A DNA stretch of 64,000 bases, from NCBI RefSeq assembly GCF_006874465.1, contig NZ_VIRL01000002.1:266092-330091 (forward strand). Direction: 5' to 3'. The translations under genes were made by a program, and so were the position numbers. Shown here one piece after another: positions 1 through 8,588 of the stretch. The DNA is from Microbispora bryophytorum (GTDB lineage: Bacteria; Actinomycetota; Actinomycetes; Streptosporangiales; Streptosporangiaceae). Below the pieces are notes generated by a model, which ran no database searches, had not been told where the DNA came from, and worked only from the letters and a program-made list of their open reading frames with translations. Every line of letters begins with the position of its first letter. The stretch's first letter is position 1.

Positions 1-2
1 GG

Positions 3-371
3 ACCAGCGGCTTCCTGCTGAAGGTGTCGCCGCCCGAGCAGCTCGTGGAGGCCATCAGGGTCGTCGCCGCGGGTGACGGCCTGCTCGACCCCGCCGTCAC
101 CACGCGGGTGATCGCCTCCTTCGCGGGCCGGCACGAGCCGGTCCGGCCGCCGCAGCTCGCCGAGCTCACCCCGCGCGAGCTGGAGGTGCTGCGGATGCTC
201 GCCCGGGGCCTCACCAACGCCGAGATCGCCAGGGAGCTCTTCGTCGGCGAGGCCACGGTCAAGACCCACGTCGCCCGCGTGCTCATGAAGCTGAACCTGC
301 GCGACCGCGCTCAGGCGGTCGTGTTCGCGTACGAGTCGGGCGTGGTGACGCCGGGGTCGGCGCTCGGGTAG
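3..371 (+). CDS. LuxR/NarL-family response regulator, C-terminal part (5' end outside window)
   Basis: The frame is open from the first bases of the window, so the start and most of the receiver domain lie upstream. What is visible is the end of a receiver domain (GFLLK, where the Lys is the conserved receiver lysine, followed by the alpha-5 region PEQLVEAIRVVAAGD) and a complete LuxR-type helix-turn-helix: LTPRELEVL, GLTNAEIA, then VKTHVARVLMKL as the recognition helix. By family it is a DNA-binding regulator phosphorylated by a histidine kinase, which should be sought just upstream. Its last 61 bases overlap the end of the convergent membrane-protein gene. Confidence 0.9.
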   Translation, partial: TSGFLLKVSPPEQLVEAIRVVAAGDGLLDPAVTTRVIASFAGRHEPVRPPQLAELTPRELEVLRMLARGLTNAEIARELFVGEATVKTHVARVLMKLNLRDRAQAVVFAYESGVVTPGSALG

Positions 372-1018
372 TACGACGCCCATTCGGCGTTCGTCATGCG
401 CAGCACCTTGAGGCCGAGGTAGCCCATGGCGATGACGGGGGCGCCCCAGAACGGGATCGTCAGCGGGCTGTAGGGCACCGGGATCGCGCCCAGGTAGCCC
501 ACCGCGACGACGGCCGGCACCCACCAGTGGACGAAGCCGGTGCGCGAGACGGCCAGCACGAGCAGCGGCAGGCCGACCATGCCGAGGTAGATCCACGGCA
601 GCGTGAACCCGAAGATGACGCCGGGCAGGTTGAACACCTCGTCGAACATCTTCTGGCCCTGCTCGACCGGGTAGTGCTGCCCGAACCACCACTCCACGGG
701 GTCCATGAGGAGCAGCGCCGAGACGCTGATGTAGCCGATGATCGTCATGCCTCCGGCGATGTGCCCGAAGGCGACGGACCTCCTGCGCACCAGGTGCAGC
801 AGGCCGACGGCCGCGATCGGGACGAGCACCCAGCTCCAGTGGTAGAGCGCCGACTCCAGCTGGGCCAGGGCCGGGTTGTCGCCGTAGCTGAGGATCTCGC
901 GGTCGGCGCCCCAGGTGCCGGGGTCGACGAGCAGCGCGACGAACTGCAGCAGCGGCGCGACGAACAGCAGGACGCCGGTGACGGTGCGCCGGAAGGCCAC
1001 CGAGTCGGACAGTTTCAT
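311..1018 (-). CDS. Multi-pass membrane protein of unknown function
   Basis: A 235-residue protein with about six hydrophobic segments, for example residues 12-32, 60-76, 84-104, 132-152, 158-180 and 184-204. Short charged loops join them, and the polar C-terminal tail is rich in Ser, Thr and Pro. I do not recognise a family. The ATG follows AAGGGAAAG about 10 bases upstream. The last 20 or so codons overlap, on the opposite strand, the end of the response-regulator gene, so the tail composition may be constrained by that overlap. No partner gene is evident. Confidence 0.75.
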   Translation of the reverse strand: MKLSDSVAFRRTVTGVLLFVAPLLQFVALLVDPGTWGADREILSYGDNPALAQLESALYHWSWVLVPIAAVGLLHLVRRRSVAFGHIAGGMTIIGYISVSALLLMDPVEWWFGQHYPVEQGQKMFDEVFNLPGVIFGFTLPWIYLGMVGLPLLVLAVSRTGFVHWWVPAVVAVGYLGAIPVPYSPLTIPFWGAPVIAMGYLGLKVLRMTNAEWASYYPSADPGVTTPDSYANTTA

Positions 1019-1142
1019 GATCGATCTTTCCCTTCGGGTCTTTCTCCCTACGGCCGGTGACGGTAGGTGGGCGACCCTCGGGGACTCGTCCGCCGTCCGG
1101 ATGATTGCTCCTCATCCGCTAGAGCGACTTATCGCCATAAGG

Positions 1143-1155
1143 CTAGATATGTGTA
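1143..1155 (+). promoter_or_regulatory. AT-rich motif upstream of the DUF6421 operon, shared with the 23.1 kb spacer
   Basis: CTAGATATGTGTA lies 40 bp before the DUF6421 start in an AT-rich patch that contrasts with its surroundings. The same 13 bases occur at 23149-23161. It may be part of a promoter (TAGATA and TATATT are possible -10 elements) or an operator. No good -35 was found. Confidence 0.3.
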
Positions 1156-1194
1156 TATTTTTCGGAAGACGGCTCACACTACGGGAGATTTTTC

Positions 1195-3330
1195 ATGAAG
1201 GCGTTCCCGGCGGTCCTGTTCGACGAGGCACACAGCGAGGCATGGACGATCCGGCGGGAGGTCGCCGAGGCCATGAACCCCGCCCACCCCGACGACAACA
1301 GCTACGCGGAGGCCGCCGGGGCGCTGCGCAGGCTCGGCCACACGGTGCGCGCGCACACCGAGGGCCCGATCACGCGGGACGTGCTGGACGGGTGTGACGT
1401 CCTCGTGGTCGCGCATCCCTCGGCCGAGCGCTGGGAGCGCACCACGGGAGTCGGCAGCCCCGTCTTCTCCGCCGAGGAGATCGACGCGGTCGAGGCGTAC
1501 GTCGCGGGAGGCGGCGGCCTCATCGTGCTGGCCGAGCACGAGCAGGAGAAGTACGGCAGCAACCTGGGCGAGCTGCTCGCCCGGTTCGGGGTGACGGTCG
1601 AGCACACGACCGTGCAGGACCCCGGCAACTGCCACAACAGGGTGGCCACCTGGATCCTCGGCGTCCCCTCCGCACAGGCCGTGACCGAGCGGGGCGGCAC
1701 GACCCAGGGCCAGCAGGTCCAGGGCCTGCCGGTCCAGGGCCTGCCGGCCCAGGACCTGCTGGCAGGGGTCGGGCGGGCCTGCTTCTACCGTGCGGGCACC
1801 CTCGGCGTGCCCGCCGGGGCGAGCGTGCTGTTCACGACCTCCGGGTCCGCCGACCCCGCGAACGCCCCGCTCGCCGCAGCCGTACGGCACGGCGGCGGCC
1901 GGGTGGTCGTCCTGGCCGACTCCGACCTGTTCGGAGACGACTCGATCCGCGACTACGACCACGAGAAGCTGTGGGGCAACCTGACGACCTGGGCCGCCCG
2001 CGTGCCCGAGGCGTCCGGCGCCGGCCGCGTGTCCCGCCCCGAGGCGGTGGAGGAGTTCGCCCGGCTGAAGGCCGCCGTGGAGCGGCTGCGCCCGCTCCAG
2101 GCCAAGGACGGCTCGATCAGCGGAGACCACGACGAGGCCGTGGCGTGCATCAGCGAGATCGTCGACGGCGTCGGACGGCTCGCGCCGCACTTCCCGCACG
2201 ACGCCGAGTATCTCGACGCGGTGATGAAGGACTTCCGCGCGTGGGTGGCGGCCGGTCTCGGCAAGCCCGACTTCCTCGACTCGCTGAACGTCTTCCACCC
2301 CGATGCCCAGCGGATCGACGGCCTGGAGCACCTGGTCGTCTTCCCGATGTACACCCAGAACGGCAACCCGAACCGCAACGTCGAGGCGGTCTGGATCCGG
2401 GTCGTGTGGCCCGACTGGCTGGCCGAGCTGGAGCGGGGCGGCTACGACAACCCGATGTTCGTGCCGATCGCGTTCGTGGACTTCACCTCCGGCTACGACA
2501 CCAACTCGGCCGTGCTGTTCCCCGAGACCGTGGTCGTGCGCCAGGCCCCGCCGCGCTTCACCTGGGGCGGCATCTTCTGCGACCGCGAGGCGGCCCGGTT
2601 CCGCCGGGTCAGCGAGGCCGCCGCGGCCACGCTGAAGCTGGAGCTGCCGCCGGACGCCGCCCGGCTGCTGGCGTCCCAGGACCTCGCCCAGGACACGTTC
2701 GTGCTGTGGGACCTCGTCCACGACCGCACGCACAGCCACGGCGACCTGCCGTTCGACCCGTTCATGATCAAGCAGCGCATGCCGTACTGGCTCTACAGCC
2801 TGGAGGAGCTGCGCTGCGACCTCACGGCGTACGGCGAGGCCGTGAAGCTGGAGGCCGCGGGCGTGCCGCACGCGCGGTACGTGCAGTACGCCATCCTGTT
2901 CGACCGGCTGTTCCGCTTCCCGATCACCGGCGAGCGGGTGCGCAACTACGACGGGCTCGGCGGCCAGCTGCTGTTTGCCTACCTGCACCGGCAGGGCATC
3001 GTGCGATGGACCGACAACCGTCTGACGATCGACTGGTCGCGGGTCGCCGACGGCGTCGCCGACCTGCGCGGCGAGGTGGACAAGCTCTACCGCGACGGCA
3101 TCGACCGGTCCAAGCGCGCGCACTGGCTCGCCGCGCACGAGCTGGTCGCGACCTACGTCGAGCCCGACCCGGCGTCCGCGTGGAAGCAGGGCGCCCAGGC
3201 GCTGCCCACCGAGCAGAAGGCCATGGTCGACGCCGTGCTGCCCGACGAGTTCCCCCTGAGCATGTTCTATGAGGCCCTGCGCCGTAAGCTCACCGAGGTG
3301 GTGGAGTCGACCCGGGGCATCCGGGCGTGA
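1195..3330 (+). CDS. DUF6421 family protein with N-terminal glutamine-amidotransferase-like domain
   Basis: A 711-residue cytoplasmic protein. Residues 1-250 look like a Rossmann or class-I-amidotransferase-like fold of the DUF4350/ThuA kind (DVLVVAHPS, GGGGLIVLAEHEQEKYGSNLGELL, GGGRVVVLADSDLFGDD). The rest matches the actinobacterial DUF6421 family. Around residues 503-543 there is a run of potential metal ligands, H509, H513 and H515 followed by E537, E538 and D542, which recalls zinc-peptidase sites; that reading is my inference. A short repeat (VQGLPVQGLPAQDL) near residue 175 forms a linker. The ATG has GGGAGA six bases upstream. It heads an operon with an SDR and a threonine aldolase, an arrangement I recall from other actinomycetes. 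Function unknown. Confidence 0.85.
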   Translation: MKAFPAVLFDEAHSEAWTIRREVAEAMNPAHPDDNSYAEAAGALRRLGHTVRAHTEGPITRDVLDGCDVLVVAHPSAERWERTTGVGSPVFSAEEIDAVEAYVAGGGGLIVLAEHEQEKYGSNLGELLARFGVTVEHTTVQDPGNCHNRVATWILGVPSAQAVTERGGTTQGQQVQGLPVQGLPAQDLLAGVGRACFYRAGTLGVPAGASVLFTTSGSADPANAPLAAAVRHGGGRVVVLADSDLFGDDSIRDYDHEKLWGNLTTWAARVPEASGAGRVSRPEAVEEFARLKAAVERLRPLQAKDGSISGDHDEAVACISEIVDGVGRLAPHFPHDAEYLDAVMKDFRAWVAAGLGKPDFLDSLNVFHPDAQRIDGLEHLVVFPMYTQNGNPNRNVEAVWIRVVWPDWLAELERGGYDNPMFVPIAFVDFTSGYDTNSAVLFPETVVVRQAPPRFTWGGIFCDREAARFRRVSEAAAATLKLELPPDAARLLASQDLAQDTFVLWDLVHDRTHSHGDLPFDPFMIKQRMPYWLYSLEELRCDLTAYGEAVKLEAAGVPHARYVQYAILFDRLFRFPITGERVRNYDGLGGQLLFAYLHRQGIVRWTDNRLTIDWSRVADGVADLRGEVDKLYRDGIDRSKRAHWLAAHELVATYVEPDPASAWKQGAQALPTEQKAMVDAVLPDEFPLSMFYEALRRKLTEVVESTRGIRA

Positions 3331-3352
3331 GCGCGGATCTGGAGGGCGTGCG

Positions 3353-4006
3353 ATGAGCAGGGTGATCGTGGTCATGGGGGCGGGCGGCCCGGCCGGCCGC
3401 GCCGTCGCCGGGAGGTTCGCCGAGCTCGGGGACACGGTCATCGGGGTGGACAGGTCCGGCGCCGAGGGCTGTCTGGCCGTCGACCTGCTCGACCGGGACG
3501 CCGTACGCGGCCTCGCCGAGCGGGTGCGGGCCGAGCACGGCCGGGTGGACGGCGTCGTCCACCTGGTCGGCGGCTGGCGCGGGTCGAAGACCTTCGCCGG
3601 CACCTCGCTCGACGACTGGGACCTGCTGCACGATCTGCTGATCAGGACCCTGCAGAACGTGTCGCTGGAGTTCGAGCCGCTGCTGCGGGCGAGCGGGAAC
3701 GGCCGTTTCGTGATCGTGTCGGCCCGGGCCGCGCAGAAGCCGACGCAGGGCGGCGCGGCGTACGCCGCCGCGAAGGCCGCCGCCGAGGCGTGGACGCTGT
3801 CGCTGGCCGACGCGCTGAAGGACACCTCCGCCGCCGCGGTGGTCCTGGTGGTCAACGCGTTGGTGCACGATGAGATGAGGGCCGCGAATCCGGACAAGCC
3901 GTATCGGACCTTCACCGACGTGAAGGATCTGGCGGCGGCGATCGCGGGCCTGTGGGATGAGGAGCCGGCTGCGGTCAACGGCCGCAGGATCGACCTCACA
4001 CCCTGA
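3353..4006 (+). CDS. SDR-family oxidoreductase
   Basis: A 217-residue short-chain dehydrogenase/reductase, slightly short for the family. It has the N-terminal nucleotide-binding motif GAGGPAGRAVAGRF (variant TGxxxGxG), the acidic VDRSGAEG that follows strand 2, and the active-site pair Tyr-x-x-x-Lys in AAYAAAKAAAEAW, preceded by VIVSARAA, which supplies the serine. The chosen ATG has GGAGG at 3341-3345. A longer open frame upstream has no ribosome site and overlaps the preceding gene. It sits 22 bases after the DUF6421 gene and is probably cotranscribed. Substrate cannot be read from sequence. Confidence 0.88.
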   Translation: MSRVIVVMGAGGPAGRAVAGRFAELGDTVIGVDRSGAEGCLAVDLLDRDAVRGLAERVRAEHGRVDGVVHLVGGWRGSKTFAGTSLDDWDLLHDLLIRTLQNVSLEFEPLLRASGNGRFVIVSARAAQKPTQGGAAYAAAKAAAEAWTLSLADALKDTSAAAVVLVVNALVHDEMRAANPDKPYRTFTDVKDLAAAIAGLWDEEPAAVNGRRIDLTP

Positions 4007-4085
4007 TCTACGCTGATGACCCGGACCCGCGGCCCGGCCTGTACGGGCCCGCCGCGGGGCCGAAACCGCGATGGGGAGACATCTC

Positions 4086-5159
4086 GTGACAACCGATGCC
4101 GTACGCCGGCACGACCCGGCGAACCGGACGTTCGCCAGCGACAACTACGCGGGGGTGCACCCCGAGGTCCTGGAGGCGATCGCCCTCGCCAACGGGGGAC
4201 ACCAGACCTCCTACGGCGACGACGTCTACACCGAGGCGGTCCGGGGCGTCTTCCGCAGGCACTTCGGCGAGCAGGCCGAGGTGTTCCCCGTGTTCAACGG
4301 CACGGCGGCCAACGTCGTGTCGCTGCGCTCCATGTGCGCCCACTGGGAGGCCGTGGTCTGCCCCGAGACCGCGCACATCAACACCGACGAGGGCGGCGCG
4401 CCCGAGGTCACCGGCGGGCTGAAGCTGCTGACCGTGCCGACCCCCGACGGCAAGCTCACGCCCGGCCTGATCGACCGGTACGCGTGGGGGCTCGGCGACG
4501 TGCACCGGGCGCAGCCCCGGGCCGTGTCGATCTCCAACGCGACCGAACTGGGCACGCTCTACACCCCGGCCGAGATCAAGGCGATCTGCGACCACGCCCA
4601 TGAGCTGGGGATGTTCGTCCACCTCGACGGGTCGCGGATCACCAATGCCGCCGCCGCCCTGGACGTGCCGCTGCGCGCCCTGACCACGGACGCGGGGGTC
4701 GACGTGCTGTCCTTCGGCGGCACCAAGATCGGTCTGATGCTGGGCGAGGCCGTCGTCGTGCTGAACCCGGAGGCCTCGCGCGGCCTGCCGTACCTGCGCA
4801 AGACGAGCATGCAGCTCGCCTCGAAGATGCGCTTCGTGTCGGTGCAGTTCGAGGCCCTGCTCGGCGGTGACCTGTGGCTGCGCAACGCCCGCCAGGCCAA
4901 CGCGATGGCGCGGCGGCTCGCCGACGCCGTACGGGACCTGCCCGGGGTGAGCGTGCCGCGTTCGGTCGAGGCCAACGCGGTCTTCGCGGTCCTGCCGGCC
5001 GACGTGGCCGACCGGCTGCGCAAGCGGTTCCGGTTCTACAACTGGAACGAGCAGGTCGGCGGGGGCATGGTCGAGGTGCGGTGGATGTGCGCCTTCGACA
5101 CCACCGAGGCCGACGTGGACGCGTTCGCCGCGGCGCTGGCCGAGGAGCTGCGCGCCTAG
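4086..5159 (+). CDS. Low-specificity L-threonine aldolase (beta-eliminating lyase family)
   Basis: A PLP enzyme of fold type I, 357 residues from a GTG start with GGGGAG seven bases upstream. An in-frame ATG 15 bases earlier lacks such a site. The PLP lysine is K214 in LSFGGTKIGL. SDNYAGVHPEVLEA near the N-terminus and NGTAANVVSL for phosphate binding are typical of the family, which cleaves L-threonine or L-allo-threonine to glycine and acetaldehyde. It is the third gene of the DUF6421/SDR operon (79-base gap). Related beta-eliminating lyases with other hydroxyamino-acid substrates are possible. Confidence 0.9.
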   Translation: MTTDAVRRHDPANRTFASDNYAGVHPEVLEAIALANGGHQTSYGDDVYTEAVRGVFRRHFGEQAEVFPVFNGTAANVVSLRSMCAHWEAVVCPETAHINTDEGGAPEVTGGLKLLTVPTPDGKLTPGLIDRYAWGLGDVHRAQPRAVSISNATELGTLYTPAEIKAICDHAHELGMFVHLDGSRITNAAAALDVPLRALTTDAGVDVLSFGGTKIGLMLGEAVVVLNPEASRGLPYLRKTSMQLASKMRFVSVQFEALLGGDLWLRNARQANAMARRLADAVRDLPGVSVPRSVEANAVFAVLPADVADRLRKRFRFYNWNEQVGGGMVEVRWMCAFDTTEADVDAFAAALAEELRA

Positions 5160-5296
5160 CCGTAGTCCCCGGGCAAGTCGGTGACGCGGCCGATCGACGG
5201 CGGCCGGCTCCGGCCGAGGACGTCTTCGCGGCCGCGTCTGCCCCGGGATCAGGGACCTGCACCGCCGGCCGGCGAGGGATCCGGCGTGGCGGGCGC

Positions 5297-6124
5297 CTAC
5301 CGGCCGGGCCACGCGATGTCGTCGACCGCCAGGAACGGCTCGCCCGCCACGTTCGCCGGGGTCACTCCGGCGAACTCCACGACCTCTCGATGCAGGTGGG
5401 ACTGGTCGGCGTAGCCGGCCTCCGCCGCGACCCGGGCCGCGCTGCCACCCGCGACCAGCCGGTGGGCGGCGTGATCGAAGCGGATCAGCTTCGCGGCGCG
5501 CTTGGGCGGCAGGCCGATCTGCGAGTGGAATCGGGACCACAGGCGCTTACGGCTCCATCCGAGCTCGGCGGCCAGCCGGTCGACCCGGACCAGGCCGCGT
5601 CCCGCGACGATCCGGCGCCAGGCCCAGGCCACCTCCGGGTCCACCGGAGGCCCCGCCTCATGCCGGCGGGCGAGCAGCGCGCCGGTCAACGCGAAGCGAT
5701 CCTCCCAGGAGGAGACGCCCGCCAGCCGCTCGCGGACCTGTGACGCCTCCCGGCCCCACAGGTCGTCGAGGGCCACCACGGCGCCGTCGATGTCGGCGGG
5801 GGAGATGCCCAGGACCGCGCGTGCGACGACCGGGGACAGGCGCACCTGCACGCACTCGACGTTCTCCCCCCGTGCCCAGGCCGCGCCTCCGGACCCGAGT
5901 CCGGGCCCGGCGACGAGACTTCCGCGCTGCCGTCGCCCGGCGTGGTCCACGACGGGCGAACCGGCGCCGAACTCCAGCAGCAGCGTCACGGCCGGGTGCG
6001 GGACCATCCGGAGCGCGTTCAGGTCGCCGACGCGGAACCCGGCCATGGTGACACCGGCCACCCGGCTGGGCCGCCGCGGGGAGGCGACGTCCCACACCGC
6101 CGCACCGTGCACGAATGTCGACAC
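5297..6124 (-). CDS. AraC-family transcriptional regulator
   Basis: A C-terminal double helix-turn-helix occupies roughly residues 180-260: VDRLAAELGWSRKRLWSRFHSQIGLPPKRAAKLIRF in pieces, then AARVAAEAGYADQSHLHREVVEFAGVTP, which is the second HTH with the typical ADQSHLHRE. The N-terminal half (MVPHPAVTLLLEFG, VECVQVRLSPVVARAVLG) resembles the ligand domain of AraC regulators of the DUF6597 or YdeO kind. The open frame extends upstream through the divergent hydrolase gene, so I place the start at the GTG at 6124 (275 residues). No strong ribosome site supports it, and the ATG at 6184 is an alternative. It is divergent from, and likely controls, the hydrolase at 6227. Confidence 0.82.
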   Translation of the reverse strand: MSTFVHGAAVWDVASPRRPSRVAGVTMAGFRVGDLNALRMVPHPAVTLLLEFGAGSPVVDHAGRRQRGSLVAGPGLGSGGAAWARGENVECVQVRLSPVVARAVLGISPADIDGAVVALDDLWGREASQVRERLAGVSSWEDRFALTGALLARRHEAGPPVDPEVAWAWRRIVAGRGLVRVDRLAAELGWSRKRLWSRFHSQIGLPPKRAAKLIRFDHAAHRLVAGGSAARVAAEAGYADQSHLHREVVEFAGVTPANVAGEPFLAVDDIAWPGR

Positions 6125-6226
6125 AGCCGCCAGGCTATGCGAGCAGCGAGGGGAACACGCGGGGGGAACAAGCGGGGGGAACATTCGTCCAAGACGCCGG
6201 CGCGCATCGGCGGCGACAGTGGGCGC

Positions 6227-7075
6227 ATGACTGTTTCCGACGGCAAGCGGCTCACGGAAGCCGAGACCACCGAGAGTTCGACGCTGTCCCTGGACGACGG
6301 CGACATCCACGTGTGCCAGGACGGCCCCCGCGACGCCCCGGCACTCCTGCTGATCCACGGGTCCGCCTCCTCGGCGCGCTCGTGGGACTGCCTGGTTCCG
6401 CTGCTGACCGGGTCGCATCGCGTCATCCGGATCGACCTGCTCGGGCACGGCCGGTCCGCCAAACCGGCCGGTCCGAGCTACGCGCCCCCGGACCAGGGAC
6501 GCCGGGTCGGCGTGGCGCTGGACCGGCTCGGCGTCGAGCAGGCGGTCGTGGCCGGCCATTCCAGCGGCGGCACGGTCGCCGCCGCTCTCGCCGAGCAACG
6601 GCCCGACCTGGTGATCGCGCTCGCGCTCATCAACACCGGACCCCGCATGGACGCCTTCATCGCGTCGGAGTCCGCGGCGGTCGCACCGTCGCAGTGGCCG
6701 CCGACCGACGAGCAGATCCGCCGGCTCGCGAGCAGCGGTTTCAGCCGCGCGGGCTACCGGATCCCCCAGGAGCTTCTGGACGAGGTGCGCATGATGACCT
6801 TCCACACGTTCACCGAGACGATGCGGGCCACCCGCGACTACCTGGAGCAGCGGGCGCTCCCGGAGCGGCTGACGACCCTCGGCAAGCCGCTCCTGGTGAT
6901 CTTCGGCGAGGACGACCGCAGATGGCGATCCTCATCCGCCGCCGACTACCTGAAGGTTCCGGGCGCGAAGGTCGAGATGCTGCCCGGTCTCGGGCACTCG
7001 CCCATGCTCGAGGACCCAGCGCGGACCGCCGGCCCCCTGCTGGCCTTCACCGCGATCCACGCCGCGCGGGACTGA
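6227..7075 (+). CDS. Alpha/beta-fold hydrolase
   Basis: A 282-residue alpha/beta hydrolase without signal peptide. It shows the oxyanion motif LLIHGSASSARSW, the nucleophile elbow GHSSGG, the acid in IFGEDDRRW and the catalytic histidine in LPGLGHSPMLEDP. The start is the first ATG beyond the shared 102-bp divergent promoter region. The AraC regulator on the other strand suggests inducible expression. Substrate unknown; haloalkane, ester and lactone hydrolases share this pattern. Confidence 0.88.
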   Translation: MTVSDGKRLTEAETTESSTLSLDDGDIHVCQDGPRDAPALLLIHGSASSARSWDCLVPLLTGSHRVIRIDLLGHGRSAKPAGPSYAPPDQGRRVGVALDRLGVEQAVVAGHSSGGTVAAALAEQRPDLVIALALINTGPRMDAFIASESAAVAPSQWPPTDEQIRRLASSGFSRAGYRIPQELLDEVRMMTFHTFTETMRATRDYLEQRALPERLTTLGKPLLVIFGEDDRRWRSSSAADYLKVPGAKVEMLPGLGHSPMLEDPARTAGPLLAFTAIHAARD

Positions 7076-7087
7076 AGCCCGGCCATC

Positions 7088-7110
7088 GTCCGCCGCGGCC
7101 GGCGGCGGAC
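7088..7110. terminator. Hairpin between convergent genes
   Basis: GTCCGCCGC and GCGGCGGAC form a perfect 9-bp stem with a 5-base loop, midway in the 48-bp gap between the hydrolase and the DUF305 gene, which converge here. There is no U tract, as is common in high-GC actinomycetes. It could serve both strands. Confidence 0.55.
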
Positions 7111-7123
7111 CGGATGAAGAGGG

Positions 7124-7804
7124 TCACGGCGCGGGGAGCGGCTGGGCTCCCCGCATGGCCAGCAGGTCCTTCATCACGCGGATCTCGGCGTTCTGGCCGT
7201 CCACGATGTGCTGGGCCAGGGCGCGCACCTCGTCGCGGTCCGACAGCTTGAGCAGGCCCTGGGCCATGTCCACGCCGCCCTGGTGGTGGCGGATCATGAG
7301 CTGGAGGAAGAGGATCTCGGCGTCCTTGCCCGTGGCCTGGCGGAGCCGGTTCATCTCCTCCTCGGAGGCCATGCCCGGCATCCTGCCGTCGGGCAGCAGG
7401 CCGGTCGCGGATCCGCCGCCGTGCCCGTGACCGGACATCCAGGCCATCGCCGGGCGGTCGGAGCTCTGGTCGAGCCCCCACTGCTGCAGCCAGCCCATGA
7501 AAATTCCACGCTGGGTGCTCTGCGTCGTGATGATGTCGTACGCCAGGCTGCGCAGCTGCTCGTCGGAGGTCTTGTCCCTGAGGACGAAGGACATCTCCAC
7601 CGCCTGCGCGTGGTGGACCCCCATGTCCCTGGCGAAACCGGCCTCGGGGGAGGTGTCCCCGGGCGTTGCCTGCCTGGTGAAGAACAGCACGAGCGCCGCC
7701 GCAGCGAGGAGGACGACGACCAGCCCGAGGACGGGGAGGCGGCGTCCGGCCGGGGGAGCGGTTTCGACTGTGTCGTCCCCTACCGCGTCGATGTCAGTGC
7801 TCAC
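7124..7804 (-). CDS. DUF305 domain-containing membrane-anchored protein
   Basis: 226 residues from the GTG at 7804. An N-terminal transmembrane anchor (LPVLGLVVVLLAAAALVLFF, about residues 24-43) puts the DUF305 domain outside the membrane. Its two halves carry the family signatures MGVHHAQAVEM and MIRHHQGGVDMA, rich in His and Met; a His/Met/Gly-rich stretch (MSGHGHGGG) lies between. DUF305 is a ferritin-like four-helix fold often linked to metal, particularly copper. An alternative GTG start at 7861 has GGAG four bases upstream and would add 19 residues. It is divergent from a DUF3105 gene, a frequent pairing in actinobacteria. Confidence 0.85.
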   Translation of the reverse strand: MSTDIDAVGDDTVETAPPAGRRLPVLGLVVVLLAAAALVLFFTRQATPGDTSPEAGFARDMGVHHAQAVEMSFVLRDKTSDEQLRSLAYDIITTQSTQRGIFMGWLQQWGLDQSSDRPAMAWMSGHGHGGGSATGLLPDGRMPGMASEEEMNRLRQATGKDAEILFLQLMIRHHQGGVDMAQGLLKLSDRDEVRALAQHIVDGQNAEIRVMKDLLAMRGAQPLPAP

Positions 7805-7910
7805 CGCCCACAGGCTACTCGCCACCGCCGTCGCTCTGCCCGAAGCAATACCTTTAGCCACTATTCTCCATACGCAGCGGGGGTGTCAGTGATCAGTGGT
7901 TGGAGGAGCG

Positions 7911-8588
7911 ATGACCAAGGAGAAGGCGCAGGCGAGGCGTGAGCACCTCGCCCGCATGCGCGCCGATCAGAAGCGCAAGGAGCGGCGCGCCGCGCTTCTC
8001 ATGTGGGGGATAGGCGGCCTCGTGATCGTCGTCCTGGTCGCCCTCGTCGCCGTCTACGTGGTCAACGACCGCTCGGCCAAGTCGCTCAGCGCCGCCAAGA
8101 CCTTCAATTACAAGGGCTCCGACCACTCCTGGACGAAGGTGTCCTACAAGGAGACTCCGCCGGTCGGCGGCCAGCACAACTTCTACTGGCAGAACTGCGG
8201 CATCTACGACAAGCCCATCCACAACGAGCACGGCGTCCACTCGCTGGAGCACGGCGCGGTGTGGATCACCTACCGGCCCGACCTGCCGAAGGCCGAGGTG
8301 GACAAGCTCAAGACGCTCGCCTCCGCCGACTACATGCTGCTGAGCCCTTACCCGAACCTGCCGTCCAAGATTGTCGCCAGCTCCTGGAACCACCAGATCG
8401 CGCTGGACTCGGCGGAGGACCCCCGACTGCCGGAGTTCATCAAGAAGTACAAGCAGAACCCGACCACCACCCCCGAGTACGGCGCCTCCTGCTCGGGCGG
8501 GATCGGCACCACCGACGAGCAGCCGCTCCCGCCGCCGCAGGGGGACACGACGCAGGAGCCGATGCCCAGCACGGCCCCGTCCTCCTGA
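7911..8588 (+). CDS. DUF3105 domain-containing membrane protein
   Basis: 225 residues. A basic, Lys/Arg-rich cytoplasmic head (1-30) precedes one transmembrane segment (about 31-51), then an extracytoplasmic DUF3105 domain with its conserved core: GGQHNFYWQNCGIYD, then HSLEHGAVWITY, then NHQIALDS. The C-terminal tail is Pro/Thr/Ser-rich and has one Cys (GASCSGG). The ATG has GGAGG five to six bases upstream. The role of the domain is not established; the pairing with DUF305 suggests a shared envelope function. Confidence 0.87.
   Translation: MTKEKAQARREHLARMRADQKRKERRAALLMWGIGGLVIVVLVALVAVYVVNDRSAKSLSAAKTFNYKGSDHSWTKVSYKETPPVGGQHNFYWQNCGIYDKPIHNEHGVHSLEHGAVWITYRPDLPKAEVDKLKTLASADYMLLSPYPNLPSKIVASSWNHQIALDSAEDPRLPEFIKKYKQNPTTTPEYGASCSGGIGTTDEQPLPPPQGDTTQEPMPSTAPSS

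Noticed and set aside
1174..4092. Very long open frame on the minus strand opposite the DUF6421 and SDR genes
   Set aside because: It mirrors the codon bias of the plus-strand genes, has Arg/Gly/His-rich low-information sequence and no ribosome site or domain.
5297..6805. Longer version (502 residues) of the AraC regulator
   Set aside because: The extra N-terminal part is antisense to the hydrolase gene and lacks any recognisable domain; the regulator fold starts near 6124.
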